Assembly (NCBI RefSeq): GCF_001953885.1
Contig: NZ_MQUS01000009.1
Coordinates: 277-64,276, forward strand
DNA: 64,000 bases
Reading direction: 5' to 3'
Origin: Streptomyces sp. IMTB 2501
Lineage (GTDB): Bacteria > Actinomycetota > Actinomycetes > Streptomycetales > Streptomycetaceae
Made by a program: the position numbers and the translations under genes. Shown here one piece after another: positions 1 to 7,750 of this stretch; the first letter of the stretch is position 1; each line of letters opens with the position of its first letter. The notes under the pieces are model-generated. The model made no database searches and was not told the origin of the DNA. It saw nothing but the letters and a program-made list of their open reading frames with translations.

Positions 1-133
1 CGATCGTCTTGTGGTCGGTGGTCGTCATCCACTTGACCACGACATTGCCGGGCTGCTTGCGCCTGACCGGCAGCTCGTCCGCGTACGAGCCTTCAGCCGC
101 CGCGGCACCCTGGGGTTCGTTGAGGATGCTCAC
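1..133 (-). CDS. ctaD: Cytochrome c oxidase subunit I (N-terminal fragment)
   Basis: The visible 44 codons encode the N-terminus of the haem-copper oxidase catalytic subunit, including KWMTTTDHK, a stretch typical of actinobacterial CtaD just before the first membrane helix. The GTG start overlaps the TGA stop of ctaC by three bases (CTGTGAGC), so the two genes are translationally coupled as in other actinobacteria. The rest of the gene, including haem and CuB ligands, lies outside the window. The identification rests on the short peptide plus the position directly after ctaC. Confidence 0.85.
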   Translation of the reverse strand, partial: MSILNEPQGAAAAEGSYADELPVRRKQPGNVVVKWMTTTDHKTI

Positions 134-1089
134 AGGTTGTTCGTCTCCCGGTTCTTCTCGTGGCTCGTCTGCGCGATGCCGGCGGGAACGTAACCGGTCT
201 GCCCCTTCTTGGCGAGGTCCTTGAGGTGCTGCTCGTACGCGGCCGGGGAGACGACCTTCACGTTGAACAGCATCCGGGAGTGGTCGACGCCGCAGAGCTC
301 GGCGCACTTGCCGAGGAAGGTGCCCTCATGGTTGGGGGTCACCTGGAACGAGTTGGTGTGGCCCGGGATCACGTCCATCTTCATCAGGAACGGCACCACC
401 CAGAAGGAGTGGATGACGTCACGAGAGGTGAGGACGAAGCGGACCGTCTTGCCCTTGGGGAGCCAGAGCGTCGGACCGGGGTTGCCCGTCTGCGGGTTCC
501 GCGTGGCGGGCGTACCGACGTCGTAGACACCGCCGGCGTTCGCCGGGAAGTCCTTCTTGAACCGGTCTGGAATGGCGTCCAGGTTCTTGTCGGTCTTCGC
601 GTCGCCGGGGACACCGGGGACGTTCTCGACGTAGTTGAAGCCCCAGCTCCACTGGAAGCCGACCACGTTGACCGTGACGTCCGGCTTCTTGGAAAGGTCC
701 AGGAGCTTCGACTCGTCCCGGGCGGTGAAGTAGAACAGCACCGAGATGATGATGATCGGGACCACCGTGTACAGGGCCTCGATCGGCATGTTGTACCGGG
801 TCTGCGGAGGTACCTCGACCTTGGTGCGGCTGCGCCGGTGGAACATGGCGCTCCACAGGATCAGGCCCCACACCAGCACGCCGGTGGCCAGCGCAGCAGC
901 CCAGGAGCCCTGCCACAGGGAGAGGATCCGCGGAGCCTCTTCCGTGGTCGGGGTGGGCATACCAAGGCGGGGGAAGTCCTTGTATGTGCAACCGGTAGCG
1001 GTCGCCAGGACCAGGCCCGCGGTCAGTGCCTGCAGCAGCTTCCGCCGCATCGGGCGCCGCGGCGAGCGGTCGGAGCCGTTGGGACTCAC
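130..1089 (-). CDS. ctaC: Cytochrome c oxidase subunit II (aa3 type), lipoprotein-like
   Basis: Subunit II of the aa3 oxidase carries the CuA centre that takes electrons from the cytochrome bc1 complex. The 319-aa protein has a basic N-terminus and a lipobox-like LATATGC (Cys near residue 30; the -3 residue is Ala, not the usual Leu). Two membrane helices follow (about residues 52-80 and 100-120), then an extracytoplasmic cupredoxin domain. The CuA motif CAELCGVDHSRM has both Cys, the bridging Glu, His and Met. The GTG at 1089 is chosen because it is preceded by GGGAAGG at good spacing; the reading frame stays open 49 codons further upstream, but that stretch looks non-coding. It overlaps ctaD downstream. 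Confidence 0.95.
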   Translation of the reverse strand: MSPNGSDRSPRRPMRRKLLQALTAGLVLATATGCTYKDFPRLGMPTPTTEEAPRILSLWQGSWAAALATGVLVWGLILWSAMFHRRSRTKVEVPPQTRYNMPIEALYTVVPIIIISVLFYFTARDESKLLDLSKKPDVTVNVVGFQWSWGFNYVENVPGVPGDAKTDKNLDAIPDRFKKDFPANAGGVYDVGTPATRNPQTGNPGPTLWLPKGKTVRFVLTSRDVIHSFWVVPFLMKMDVIPGHTNSFQVTPNHEGTFLGKCAELCGVDHSRMLFNVKVVSPAAYEQHLKDLAKKGQTGYVPAGIAQTSHEKNRETNNL

Positions 1090-1448
1090 GTAGCGCCTTC
1101 CCGAGAGTCTCGCCCGCGCGGTCGGCTGCGGCCTTCTCGCTGGTCGGTCGCCGCCCTGCGTCGGGCAGGGGTTTGGATGTTTATGCGGACCAAACCCTAG
1201 CCGACGCTCTCCGAGGGTTCGCGGGGAGGGGGGCATACGCGTCGCCTGTCACTCTGTTGGGGTTGGGATGGGTGCCCAATAGCTCGGGTTGTGGGGGTTT
1301 GATGGGCGGGTGCGGGTCGCGTTGTGGCTGGTCGCTCCCCCAAGTTCCCGGCTTCGCCCGAACCCGGGGGACTCCCGCCGCGGCGGAGCCCGCATATCGG
1401 GCACAGCCCCGCGCCCCTGGAATCGCGTCGGCGTTCTAACGTTGCTGT
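1090..1448. other. Divergent intergenic region with dispersed G+C-rich repeats
   Basis: This stretch separates ctaC (leftward) from the cysteine desulfurase gene (rightward) and must hold both promoters. Its right half (about 1330-1418) consists of short G+C-rich repeats of the kind scattered through Streptomyces intergenic DNA, including a 38-base element whose near copy lies after pepA. I see no convincing small gene here. Confidence 0.6.
1381..1418. repeat. Dispersed intergenic repeat, copy 1
   Basis: The block begins CGGCGGAGCC and ends CACAGCCCCGCGCCCCT. A near-identical block lies at 27675-27710 downstream of pepA, differing by two inserted bases and one substitution. Both copies are intergenic. 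Confidence 0.7.
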
Positions 1449-2825
1449 GTGTCCTACTTTGACGCTGCGTCCGGCGCTCCCCTGCATCCCGTCGCCCATC
1501 AGGCACTGATGGCCTCCCTCGACGAAGGGTGGGCCGATCCTGCCCGTCTGTACCGGGAAGGACGCAAGGCGCGGATGCTGCTCGACGCTGCTCGGGAGGC
1601 GGCTGCCGAGGCTGTCGGCTGCCGGGCGGACGAGGTGGTGTTCACGGCCTCGGGGACGCGGGCCGTACACAGTGGAATCGGGGGCGCGTTGGCCGGGAGG
1701 CGGCGGGTGGGGTGCCACCTGATCGTGTCGGCGGTCGAACACTCCTCCGTACTTCATTCGGCGGAGGCGTTCGAGGCGGACGGGGGGACGGTGACCCGGG
1801 TGCCGGTGAACCGGGGCGGTGCCGTGGACCCGTCGGGCTATGCGGCTGCCCTCCGTACGGACACCGCGCTGGCCGTCCTGCAGTCGGCCAACCACGAGGT
1901 GGGGACCGTACAGCCGGTGGCCGAGGTGGCCGAGGTGTGCCAGGCCGCCGGCGTGCCGCTGCTGGTGGACGCGGCGCAGTCGCTGGGGTGGGGGCCGGTC
2001 GAGGGCGCCTGGTCGCTGCTGACGGCCAGCGCGCACAAGTGGGGCGGGCCGTCCGGGGTCGGGCTGCTCGTCGTGCGCAAGGGGGTGCGGTTCGCCGCCC
2101 AAGGCCCGGCCGACGAGCGGGAGTCGGGGCGGGCGCCGGGGTTCGAGAACATCCCGGCCATCGTGGCGGCCGTCGCCTCGCTGCGCGCGGTGCGGGCCGA
2201 GGCGGCCCAGGAGTCGGTACGGCTGCGGGAGCTGACGGAGCGGATCCGGGCTCGGGTGCCGCGGCTGGTGCCGGATGTGGAGGTCGTCGGCGACCCCGAG
2301 CGGCGGTTGCCCGGGATCGTCACCTTCTCCTGTCTCTACGTCGACGGCGAGGCGCTGCTGCACGAACTGGACCGCGAGGGCTTCTCGGTCTCCTCCGGCT
2401 CCTCGTGTACGAGCAGCACGCTGACGCCCAGCCACGTCCTGAAGGCGATGGGTGTGCTGAGCGAGGGCAACGTCCGGGTGTCCCTGCCGATGGGGGCCGC
2501 CGAGGAGGATGTGGAGCGGTTCCTGGAAGTGCTCCCGGGGACCGTGGCGGGCGTCCGCGAGAAACTGGGCGCACCGGCCCCCGAGACGGTCGTACAAGCC
2601 GAGGAGCTCGTCGTCGACTCTCTCGGCAAGCGCTGCCCGATCCCGGTCATCGAACTGGCCAAGGTGTTCGGTGACGTACCGGTGGGCGGCACGGTCCGGG
2701 TCCTCTCCGACGACGAGGCCGCCCGTCTGGACATCCCGGCGTGGTGCGAGATGCGGGGGCAGGAGTACGTCAGGGAGGAACCGGCGGACAAGGGAACGGC
2801 ATACCTGGTCCGCCGGGTGAGGTGA
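1449..2825 (+). CDS. Cysteine desulfurase (NifS-like) fused to a TusA-type sulfur-carrier domain
   Basis: A 458-aa PLP enzyme expected to remove sulfur from L-cysteine as a persulfide. Residues 1 to about 370 are a class V aminotransferase fold with the PLP lysine in ASAHKWGG (about residue 197) and an active-site Cys in SSGSSCTSS (about 321). The last 75 residues form a TusA/SirA domain with the carrier motif KRCPIP. The fusion suggests that persulfide sulfur passes within one chain to the carrier Cys. The acceptor (tRNA thiolation, molybdopterin, Fe-S) cannot be told from sequence. The GTG at 1449 gives the exact NifS N-terminus (SYFDAASGAPLHP). It converges with adoK. Confidence 0.88.
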   Translation: MSYFDAASGAPLHPVAHQALMASLDEGWADPARLYREGRKARMLLDAAREAAAEAVGCRADEVVFTASGTRAVHSGIGGALAGRRRVGCHLIVSAVEHSSVLHSAEAFEADGGTVTRVPVNRGGAVDPSGYAAALRTDTALAVLQSANHEVGTVQPVAEVAEVCQAAGVPLLVDAAQSLGWGPVEGAWSLLTASAHKWGGPSGVGLLVVRKGVRFAAQGPADERESGRAPGFENIPAIVAAVASLRAVRAEAAQESVRLRELTERIRARVPRLVPDVEVVGDPERRLPGIVTFSCLYVDGEALLHELDREGFSVSSGSSCTSSTLTPSHVLKAMGVLSEGNVRVSLPMGAAEEDVERFLEVLPGTVAGVREKLGAPAPETVVQAEELVVDSLGKRCPIPVIELAKVFGDVPVGGTVRVLSDDEAARLDIPAWCEMRGQEYVREEPADKGTAYLVRRVR

Positions 2826-2841
2826 CCGGCCTCAGGGGCGC

Positions 2842-3816
2842 TCAGCCCAGGTGGGCCTGAACCTCCTGGGCGGCGTCATCCCCGTACGCCTTGGTGAACC
2901 GCTCCATGAAGTGCGCCCGCCGCAACCGGTACTCCTGCGTCCCCACGGTCTCGATGACCAGCGTCGCGAGCATGCAGCCCACCTGAGCGGCGCGCTCCAG
3001 CGAGACACCCCACGCCAGTCCCGACAGGAACCCGGCGCGGAAGGCGTCGCCGACACCCGTGGGGTCGGCCTTGCGCTCCTCCTCGGCGCAGCCGACCTCG
3101 ACCGGGTCCTCGCCGGCCCGCTCGACGCGTACGCCGCGCGAGCCCAGCGTGGTGACGCGGTGGCCGACCCTGCCCAGGATCTCGGCGTCGCTCCAGCCGG
3201 TCTTGGTCTCGATGAGGCCCTTCTCGTACTCGTTGGAGAACAGGTACGTCGCGCCGTCCAGCAGGACGCGGATCTCGTCGCCGTCCATCCGGGCGATCTG
3301 CTGGGAGAAGTCGGCGGCGAAGGGGATCTCGCGGGAGCGGCACTCCTCCGTGTGGCGGAGCATCGCCTCCGGGTCGTCGGCGCCGATGAGGACGAGGTCG
3401 AGGCCGCCCACCCGGTCGGCGACGGTCTTCAGCTCGATGAGGCGGGCCTCGCTCATCGCGCCGGTGTAGAACGAGCCGATCTGGTTGTGGTCGGCGTCGG
3501 TGGTGCACACGAAGCGGGCGGTGTGCAGGGTCTCGGAGATCCGGACCGACTCGGTGTCCACACCGTGCCGGTCGAGCCAGGACCGGTACTCGTCGAAGTC
3601 GGAGCCGGCCGCGCCGACCAGGATCGGCCGGGTGCCGAGCTGGCCCATGCCGAAGGCGATGTTCGCGGCGACGCCGCCGCGGCGCACGTCCAGATTGTCG
3701 ACCAGGAAGGAGAGCGAAACCGTGTGCAGCTGGTCCGCGACGAGTTGGTCGGCGAAACGGCCGGGGAAGGTCATGAGGTGGTCGGTGGCGATGGAGCCGG
3801 TGACTGCGATGCGCAC
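2842..3816 (-). CDS. adoK: PfkB-family adenosine kinase
   Basis: A 324-aa ribokinase-fold kinase, predicted to phosphorylate adenosine to AMP in purine salvage. The N-terminus (VTGSIATDHLM, FPGRF) and DPTGVGDAFRAGF near residue 265 (anion hole and catalytic Asp) closely match mycobacterial AdoK from memory. The location beside ctaC is also shared with mycobacteria. GGVAANIAFGMGQLG is the first PfkB signature. The ATG at 3816 is preceded by a usable purine-rich site (GCAGGAG). A generic sugar kinase is the alternative, but the resemblance to AdoK is specific. Confidence 0.82.
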   Translation of the reverse strand: MRIAVTGSIATDHLMTFPGRFADQLVADQLHTVSLSFLVDNLDVRRGGVAANIAFGMGQLGTRPILVGAAGSDFDEYRSWLDRHGVDTESVRISETLHTARFVCTTDADHNQIGSFYTGAMSEARLIELKTVADRVGGLDLVLIGADDPEAMLRHTEECRSREIPFAADFSQQIARMDGDEIRVLLDGATYLFSNEYEKGLIETKTGWSDAEILGRVGHRVTTLGSRGVRVERAGEDPVEVGCAEEERKADPTGVGDAFRAGFLSGLAWGVSLERAAQVGCMLATLVIETVGTQEYRLRRAHFMERFTKAYGDDAAQEVQAHLG

Positions 3817-3934
3817 GACGGGAAATCTCCTGCGGGAGGCTGGATTGACAGTTCACGCTACCCGGTCGGGCGTCGGCACTGTAGGCGGCGAAACTACCCG
3901 ATAGTAGATCTTTCTTCGCGGCCTTGAGCAGGCC

Positions 3935-3940
3935 TACGGT
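3935..3940 (+). promoter_or_regulatory. -10 box of a probable leaderless transcript
   Basis: TACGGT lies six bases before the ATG at 3947. With the usual 6-8 base spacing, transcription would begin at the start codon. No Shine-Dalgarno sequence is seen. Confidence 0.5.
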
Positions 3941-3946
3941 GCGTTC

Positions 3947-4156
3947 ATGACGAATCTCAGATTCCGTTCCGCCGACCTGGCCGAGTTCGAGGGCGATCTC
4001 GCCGCGCTGCGCGGTGACTGCGCCCGGATGGCTCCGCACTGGACGGTCCCCGAGCACTCCGAGTCCCGGCCGGTGCCGCCGTCCCTGATCCACGGGGTGA
4101 CCGTGCCGGCGAAGTCCGCGCGGCTGCTGGACGCGATGTCCGACTACGGCGACTGA
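3947..4156 (+). CDS. Small conserved hypothetical protein (69 aa)
   Basis: An acidic 69-residue protein with no membrane segment, signal peptide or recognised motif. Codon bias (G/C third positions) supports coding. It begins MTNLRFRSAD and ends DAMSDYGD. It lies between divergently transcribed adoK and the membrane-anchored protein gene at 4258. A TACGGT hexamer six bases ahead of the ATG and the lack of an SD suggest a leaderless message. Function unknown. Confidence 0.6.
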   Translation: MTNLRFRSADLAEFEGDLAALRGDCARMAPHWTVPEHSESRPVPPSLIHGVTVPAKSARLLDAMSDYGD

Positions 4157-4257
4157 CGCGCGGGCGCGTTTCGCAGGGAACCGCACGCTCCCCTCCCGCG
4201 TCCCATCGCCGTCCCCCACGCGGGGGATGCGGGATACGACCAGCGAGGAGCGATGCG

Positions 4258-5766
4258 GTGAACACCGAGGGATCCGAGAACCGCGAGCACCCCGACGGCT
4301 CCGGGCATGCGGAGAGCGCCGCGAGCCAGGAGGGTGCGGCGGACCTGCCGGGTGGGCGGCGCCGGTCGAGGTTCGCCGTTGTCTCCGTCGCCGCGGCCGT
4401 ACTGCTGGTCGGCGGTGGTGGTGCCTACCTCGCGGCGGGCAGCGGCGCGGGCGGTCGTACGGGCGGCCCCGGTACGGCGGGCGGCGGTGCCACTCCCCCA
4501 CCGCTCGCCCTGGACGGCTTCAGCGGCGGCACGGGCGGCATCGCTCCGGGCGAACCGGACCCGTACGGCGCCACCTATGTGGCCGCCGGTGAGCTGCCGG
4601 CCGGTCCCGGCTCCGCCCCGGTGTACGCGCCGAAGGGCGAGGTCGGCAAGGACGCGGTGGCCCGGCTGGCCAGGGCGCTCGGTGTCGACGGCACGCCGGT
4701 GGCCGAGGGACCGGTCTGGCGGGTCGGCGGCAGGGACGGCTCCGGGCCGAGCCTGCAGGTGAACCGGGACGCGCCGGGCAGCTGGACCTTCAGCCGGTAT
4801 GCGCCGGGCACCGACGACTGCAGGAAGGGTGACCTCTGTACGCACGACCCGATGGCCCCCACCGGTGCCCCGGTGAGCGTGGCGAAGGCGACCGCGGCCG
4901 CCTCTCCGGTGCTGAAGGCGGCCGGGCTGGACGACGCGAAGACCGACGCGAGCCAGGTCATGGGCGCCCAGCGGGTGGTCAACGCCGAGCCGGTGGTCGG
5001 CGGGCTGCCGACGTACGGCTGGACGACCGGCCTGACCGTGGACAAGCAGGGCGAGCTCGTCGGCGGGCACGGGCTGCTCGGGGCGCCCGTGAAGGGCGAC
5101 ACGTATCCCGTGCTGAGCGCCGTGAAGACGCTGAAGCTGATGGACGCGGCGCCGAAGGACGACCACCGGATGGGGATCGGCGGCTGTACCAGTGCCGTGT
5201 CACCGAAGGACCGGCTGGAGCAGCCCTGCACCGGCTCCACCGGGGTGCCCAAGCAGGGAGCGGACCGGGTCACCGTGGCGAAGGCGGTGTTCGGGCTGGC
5301 CGCGCACTCCGTCGCCGGGCGGCAGACGCTGGTGCCGTCCTGGCTGTTCGAGGTGCGGGAGCCGGCGGGCCAGGGCACGTCCACGGTGACGTATCCGGCG
5401 GTCGATCCCCGGTACGTGGCCTCGGCGACGGCTCCCTCCGGCGGGCCGAGCACGGCGCCGAAGCCGCACGGTGTGCGGGTCACCGGCTACACAGCCGACG
5501 ACCGGGAGCTGAACGTGAGCTTCTACGGCGGGGTGTGCGCCGACTACAAGGCCTCGGCGAAGGTGAGCGGCGACCGGGTGACCGTGACCGTCATCGAGCG
5601 GCCCTGGCCGGACAAGGTGTGCGTACTGATCGCCAAGGAGTACGTGAAGACCGTACGGCTGGCCGCGCCGCTCGGCGGACGGACAGTGGTCGGCGACGAC
5701 GGCGCCCGCATCCCCCAGGCCAAGCCGGGCTCGCTGCGCCCGGATACGTCGGCACAGGCTCGTTAG
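4258..5766 (+). CDS. Membrane-anchored extracytoplasmic protein of unknown function
   Basis: A 502-aa protein with an acidic cytoplasmic head of about 35 residues, the basic stop GGRRRSR, one hydrophobic helix (about residues 40-62), a Gly-rich linker and a roughly 430-residue extracellular domain. The ectodomain carries six Cys, including GDLC and GGCTSAV/QPC, which could form disulfides, and no catalytic motif I recognise. The GTG at 4258 follows GAGGAG at good spacing. It is transcribed alone and ends at a strong terminator. Probably a cell-surface protein; no function can be assigned. Confidence 0.8.
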   Translation: MNTEGSENREHPDGSGHAESAASQEGAADLPGGRRRSRFAVVSVAAAVLLVGGGGAYLAAGSGAGGRTGGPGTAGGGATPPPLALDGFSGGTGGIAPGEPDPYGATYVAAGELPAGPGSAPVYAPKGEVGKDAVARLARALGVDGTPVAEGPVWRVGGRDGSGPSLQVNRDAPGSWTFSRYAPGTDDCRKGDLCTHDPMAPTGAPVSVAKATAAASPVLKAAGLDDAKTDASQVMGAQRVVNAEPVVGGLPTYGWTTGLTVDKQGELVGGHGLLGAPVKGDTYPVLSAVKTLKLMDAAPKDDHRMGIGGCTSAVSPKDRLEQPCTGSTGVPKQGADRVTVAKAVFGLAAHSVAGRQTLVPSWLFEVREPAGQGTSTVTYPAVDPRYVASATAPSGGPSTAPKPHGVRVTGYTADDRELNVSFYGGVCADYKASAKVSGDRVTVTVIERPWPDKVCVLIAKEYVKTVRLAAPLGGRTVVGDDGARIPQAKPGSLRPDTSAQAR

Positions 5767-5780
5767 CCTCCAGGCGTCCG

Positions 5781-5821
5781 ACGAAGGCGGCGGCCCCCGT
5801 GCAGGGGGCCGCCGCCTTCGT
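5781..5821. terminator. Perfect 18-bp stem-loop between convergent genes
   Basis: Arms 5781-5798 and 5804-5821 are perfectly complementary with a five-base loop (GTGCA). It sits between the stop at 5766 and the convergent erpA stop, so it can serve both strands. Confidence 0.9.
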
Positions 5822-5862
5822 CAGACCGTCGGACAGTGGCCCGTGGCCACCGGTCCCCCGGC

Positions 5863-6219
5863 TCAGCTGAAGGAGTCGCCGCAGGCGCAGGAGCCGGTCG
5901 CGTTCGGGTTGTCGATCGTGAAGCCCTGCTTCTCGATGGTGTCCACGAAGTCGACGGTGGCGCCGCCCAGGTACGGAGCGCTCATCCGGTCCGTGACGAC
6001 CTTGACCCCGCCGAAGTCCTTCTCCACGTCGCCGTCGAGCGAGCGCTCGTCGAAGAAGAGCTGGTAGCGCAGGCCGGAGCAGCCGCCGGGCTGGACGGCG
6101 ACACGCAGCGCGAGGTCGTCGCGGCCTTCCTGGTCGAGCAGGGCCTTGACCTTGGCCGCGGCGGCGTCGGTCAGGATGATGCCGTCGGTGACGGTGCTGG
6201 TCTCGTCCGATACGGACAT
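5863..6219 (-). CDS. erpA: Iron-sulfur cluster insertion protein (HesB/IscA/ErpA family)
   Basis: A 118-aa A-type carrier that passes Fe-S clusters to target enzymes. The three family cysteines are present: GGCSGLRY (about residue 47) and the C-terminal SCACGDSF pair. The ATG at 6219 has GGGAGAG upstream. It is divergent from nadA, whose product needs a [4Fe-4S] cluster, and near the cysteine desulfurase gene, so a local Fe-S role is plausible. A HesB-like gene near ctaC and adoK is also found in mycobacteria, from memory. Confidence 0.92.
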   Translation of the reverse strand: MSVSDETSTVTDGIILTDAAAAKVKALLDQEGRDDLALRVAVQPGGCSGLRYQLFFDERSLDGDVEKDFGGVKVVTDRMSAPYLGGATVDFVDTIEKQGFTIDNPNATGSCACGDSFS

Positions 6220-6436
6220 CTACATCTCTCCCGGGTTGTACGGAGACTGCTTGCCGACGAGTGCAACCGGCGCTTCCGCGGATTCATTCCGGGCCGGGCA
6301 GTCGCGTTGTCGCGTTTTTGCTTCCGCTTTCATGCTCGCACATGCCCCACGGCGTCGGCAGCGGCCTGTGGAGGGACCTGAGCGGGATTCACGTCACATC
6401 GACGTTATGGCCATCGTCAAAGTGACGTGAACCAGT

Positions 6437-6442
6437 TATGAT
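6437..6442 (+). promoter_or_regulatory. Candidate nadA -10 box in an AT-rich patch
   Basis: TATGAT lies about 40 bases before the nadA start in an unusually AT-rich stretch (about 6430-6472) for this genome. The stretch follows the 264-base divergent gap shared with erpA and probably holds the nadA promoter and any operator. Confidence 0.5.
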
Positions 6443-6483
6443 AGATAGCGTCAGTTAGACGAAAAGTAGAAAGGGTGCGTGTC

Positions 6484-7680
6484 GTGACCACCGCCCAGAC
6501 CCCGGAGCTCGACGTGCAGCCGACTCCGCTCGCCCTGCTGCTGCTCGGCCGTGAGGCCGACCCGAAGAGCGAGCGGGGCGTCGAGTGCCCCGGCGACCTG
6601 CCTTCGCCGTCCGACCCGGACCTGGTCGCGCGCGCCCGCGCGGCCAAGGAGAAGCTCGGCGACAAGGTCTTCGTGCTCGGCCACCACTACCAGCGCGACG
6701 AGGTCATCCAGTTCGCGGACGTCACAGGCGACTCCTTCAAGCTGGCCCGGGACGCGGCCGCGCGCCCGGAGGCCGAGTACATCGTCTTCTGCGGTGTGCA
6801 CTTCATGGCCGAGTCGGCCGACATCCTCACCTCCGACGACCAGAAGGTCGTCCTGCCCGACCTCGCTGCCGGCTGCTCGATGGCCGACATGGCGACGGCC
6901 GAGCAGGTCGCCGAGTGCTGGGACGTCCTGACCGAGGCCGGGATCGCCGAGCAGGTGGTCCCCGTCTCGTACATGAACTCCTCCGCCGACATCAAGGCGT
7001 TCACCGGCAAGCACGGCGGCACGATCTGCACCTCGTCGAACGCCAAGCGCGCCCTCGACTGGGCCTTCGAGCAGGGCGAGCCCTCGACAACGAAGGTGCT
7101 GTTCCTGCCCGACCAGCACCTCGGCCGTAACACCGCGGTCCGGGACATGGGCATGTCCCTGGACGACTGCGTGGTCTACAACCCGCACAAGCCCAACGGC
7201 GGACTCACCGCGGAACAGCTGCGGGCCGCGAAGATGATCCTGTGGCGGGGTCACTGCTCGGTGCACGGCCGCTTCAGCCTCGAATCGGTCGACGACGTGC
7301 GCGCCCGCATCCCCGGGGTGAACGTCCTGGTCCACCCGGAGTGCAAGCACGAGGTCGTGGCGGCGGCGGACTACGTCGGCTCGACCGAATACATCATCAA
7401 GGCCCTGGAGGCCGCCCCGGCCGGCTCGAAGTGGGCCATCGGCACGGAGCTGAACCTGGTCCGCCGGCTGGCGAACCGTTTCGCACCCGAGGGCAAGGAG
7501 ATCGTCTTCCTCGACAAGACGGTCTGCTTCTGCTCGACCATGAACCGCATCGACCTGCCCCATCTGGTCTGGGCGCTGGAGTCCCTGGCCGAGGGCAGCC
7601 TGGTCAACCGGATCGAGGTCGACAAGGAGACGGAGGCGTTCGCCAAGCTGGCGCTGGAGCGGATGCTCGCCCTGCCGTAG
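6484..7680 (+). CDS. nadA: Quinolinate synthase A
   Basis: A 398-aa enzyme that condenses iminoaspartate with dihydroxyacetone phosphate to quinolinate in NAD synthesis, using a [4Fe-4S] cluster. Cysteines in VFCGVHFMAE, HPECKHEV and CFCSTMNR are in the expected places for cluster ligands, and GHHYQRDEV is the N-terminal substrate motif. Two GTG codons compete (6475 and 6484); the second is chosen because AGAAAGGG lies at the right distance and VTTAQTPELDVQ matches the remembered N-terminus of Streptomyces NadA. nadB and nadC are not adjacent in this window. Confidence 0.93.
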   Translation: MTTAQTPELDVQPTPLALLLLGREADPKSERGVECPGDLPSPSDPDLVARARAAKEKLGDKVFVLGHHYQRDEVIQFADVTGDSFKLARDAAARPEAEYIVFCGVHFMAESADILTSDDQKVVLPDLAAGCSMADMATAEQVAECWDVLTEAGIAEQVVPVSYMNSSADIKAFTGKHGGTICTSSNAKRALDWAFEQGEPSTTKVLFLPDQHLGRNTAVRDMGMSLDDCVVYNPHKPNGGLTAEQLRAAKMILWRGHCSVHGRFSLESVDDVRARIPGVNVLVHPECKHEVVAAADYVGSTEYIIKALEAAPAGSKWAIGTELNLVRRLANRFAPEGKEIVFLDKTVCFCSTMNRIDLPHLVWALESLAEGSLVNRIEVDKETEAFAKLALERMLALP

Positions 7681-7702
7681 GGCTCAACAGCACGAATGCA
7701 GG

Positions 7703-7731
7703 GGCTCGGCCCGCAGGACGCGGGCCGAGCC
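7703..7731 (+). terminator. nadA terminator hairpin
   Basis: Perfect 12-bp stem (7703-7714 with 7720-7731) and five-base loop AGGAC, 22 bases after the nadA stop and just before the convergent RND gene stop. Confidence 0.85.
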
Positions 7732-7750
7732 TCGGTGTTCGCAGGAGTGC

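Noticed and set aside
160..1200. Long rightward open frame over ctaC
   Set aside because: Shadow of ctaC, which has intact CuA motifs.
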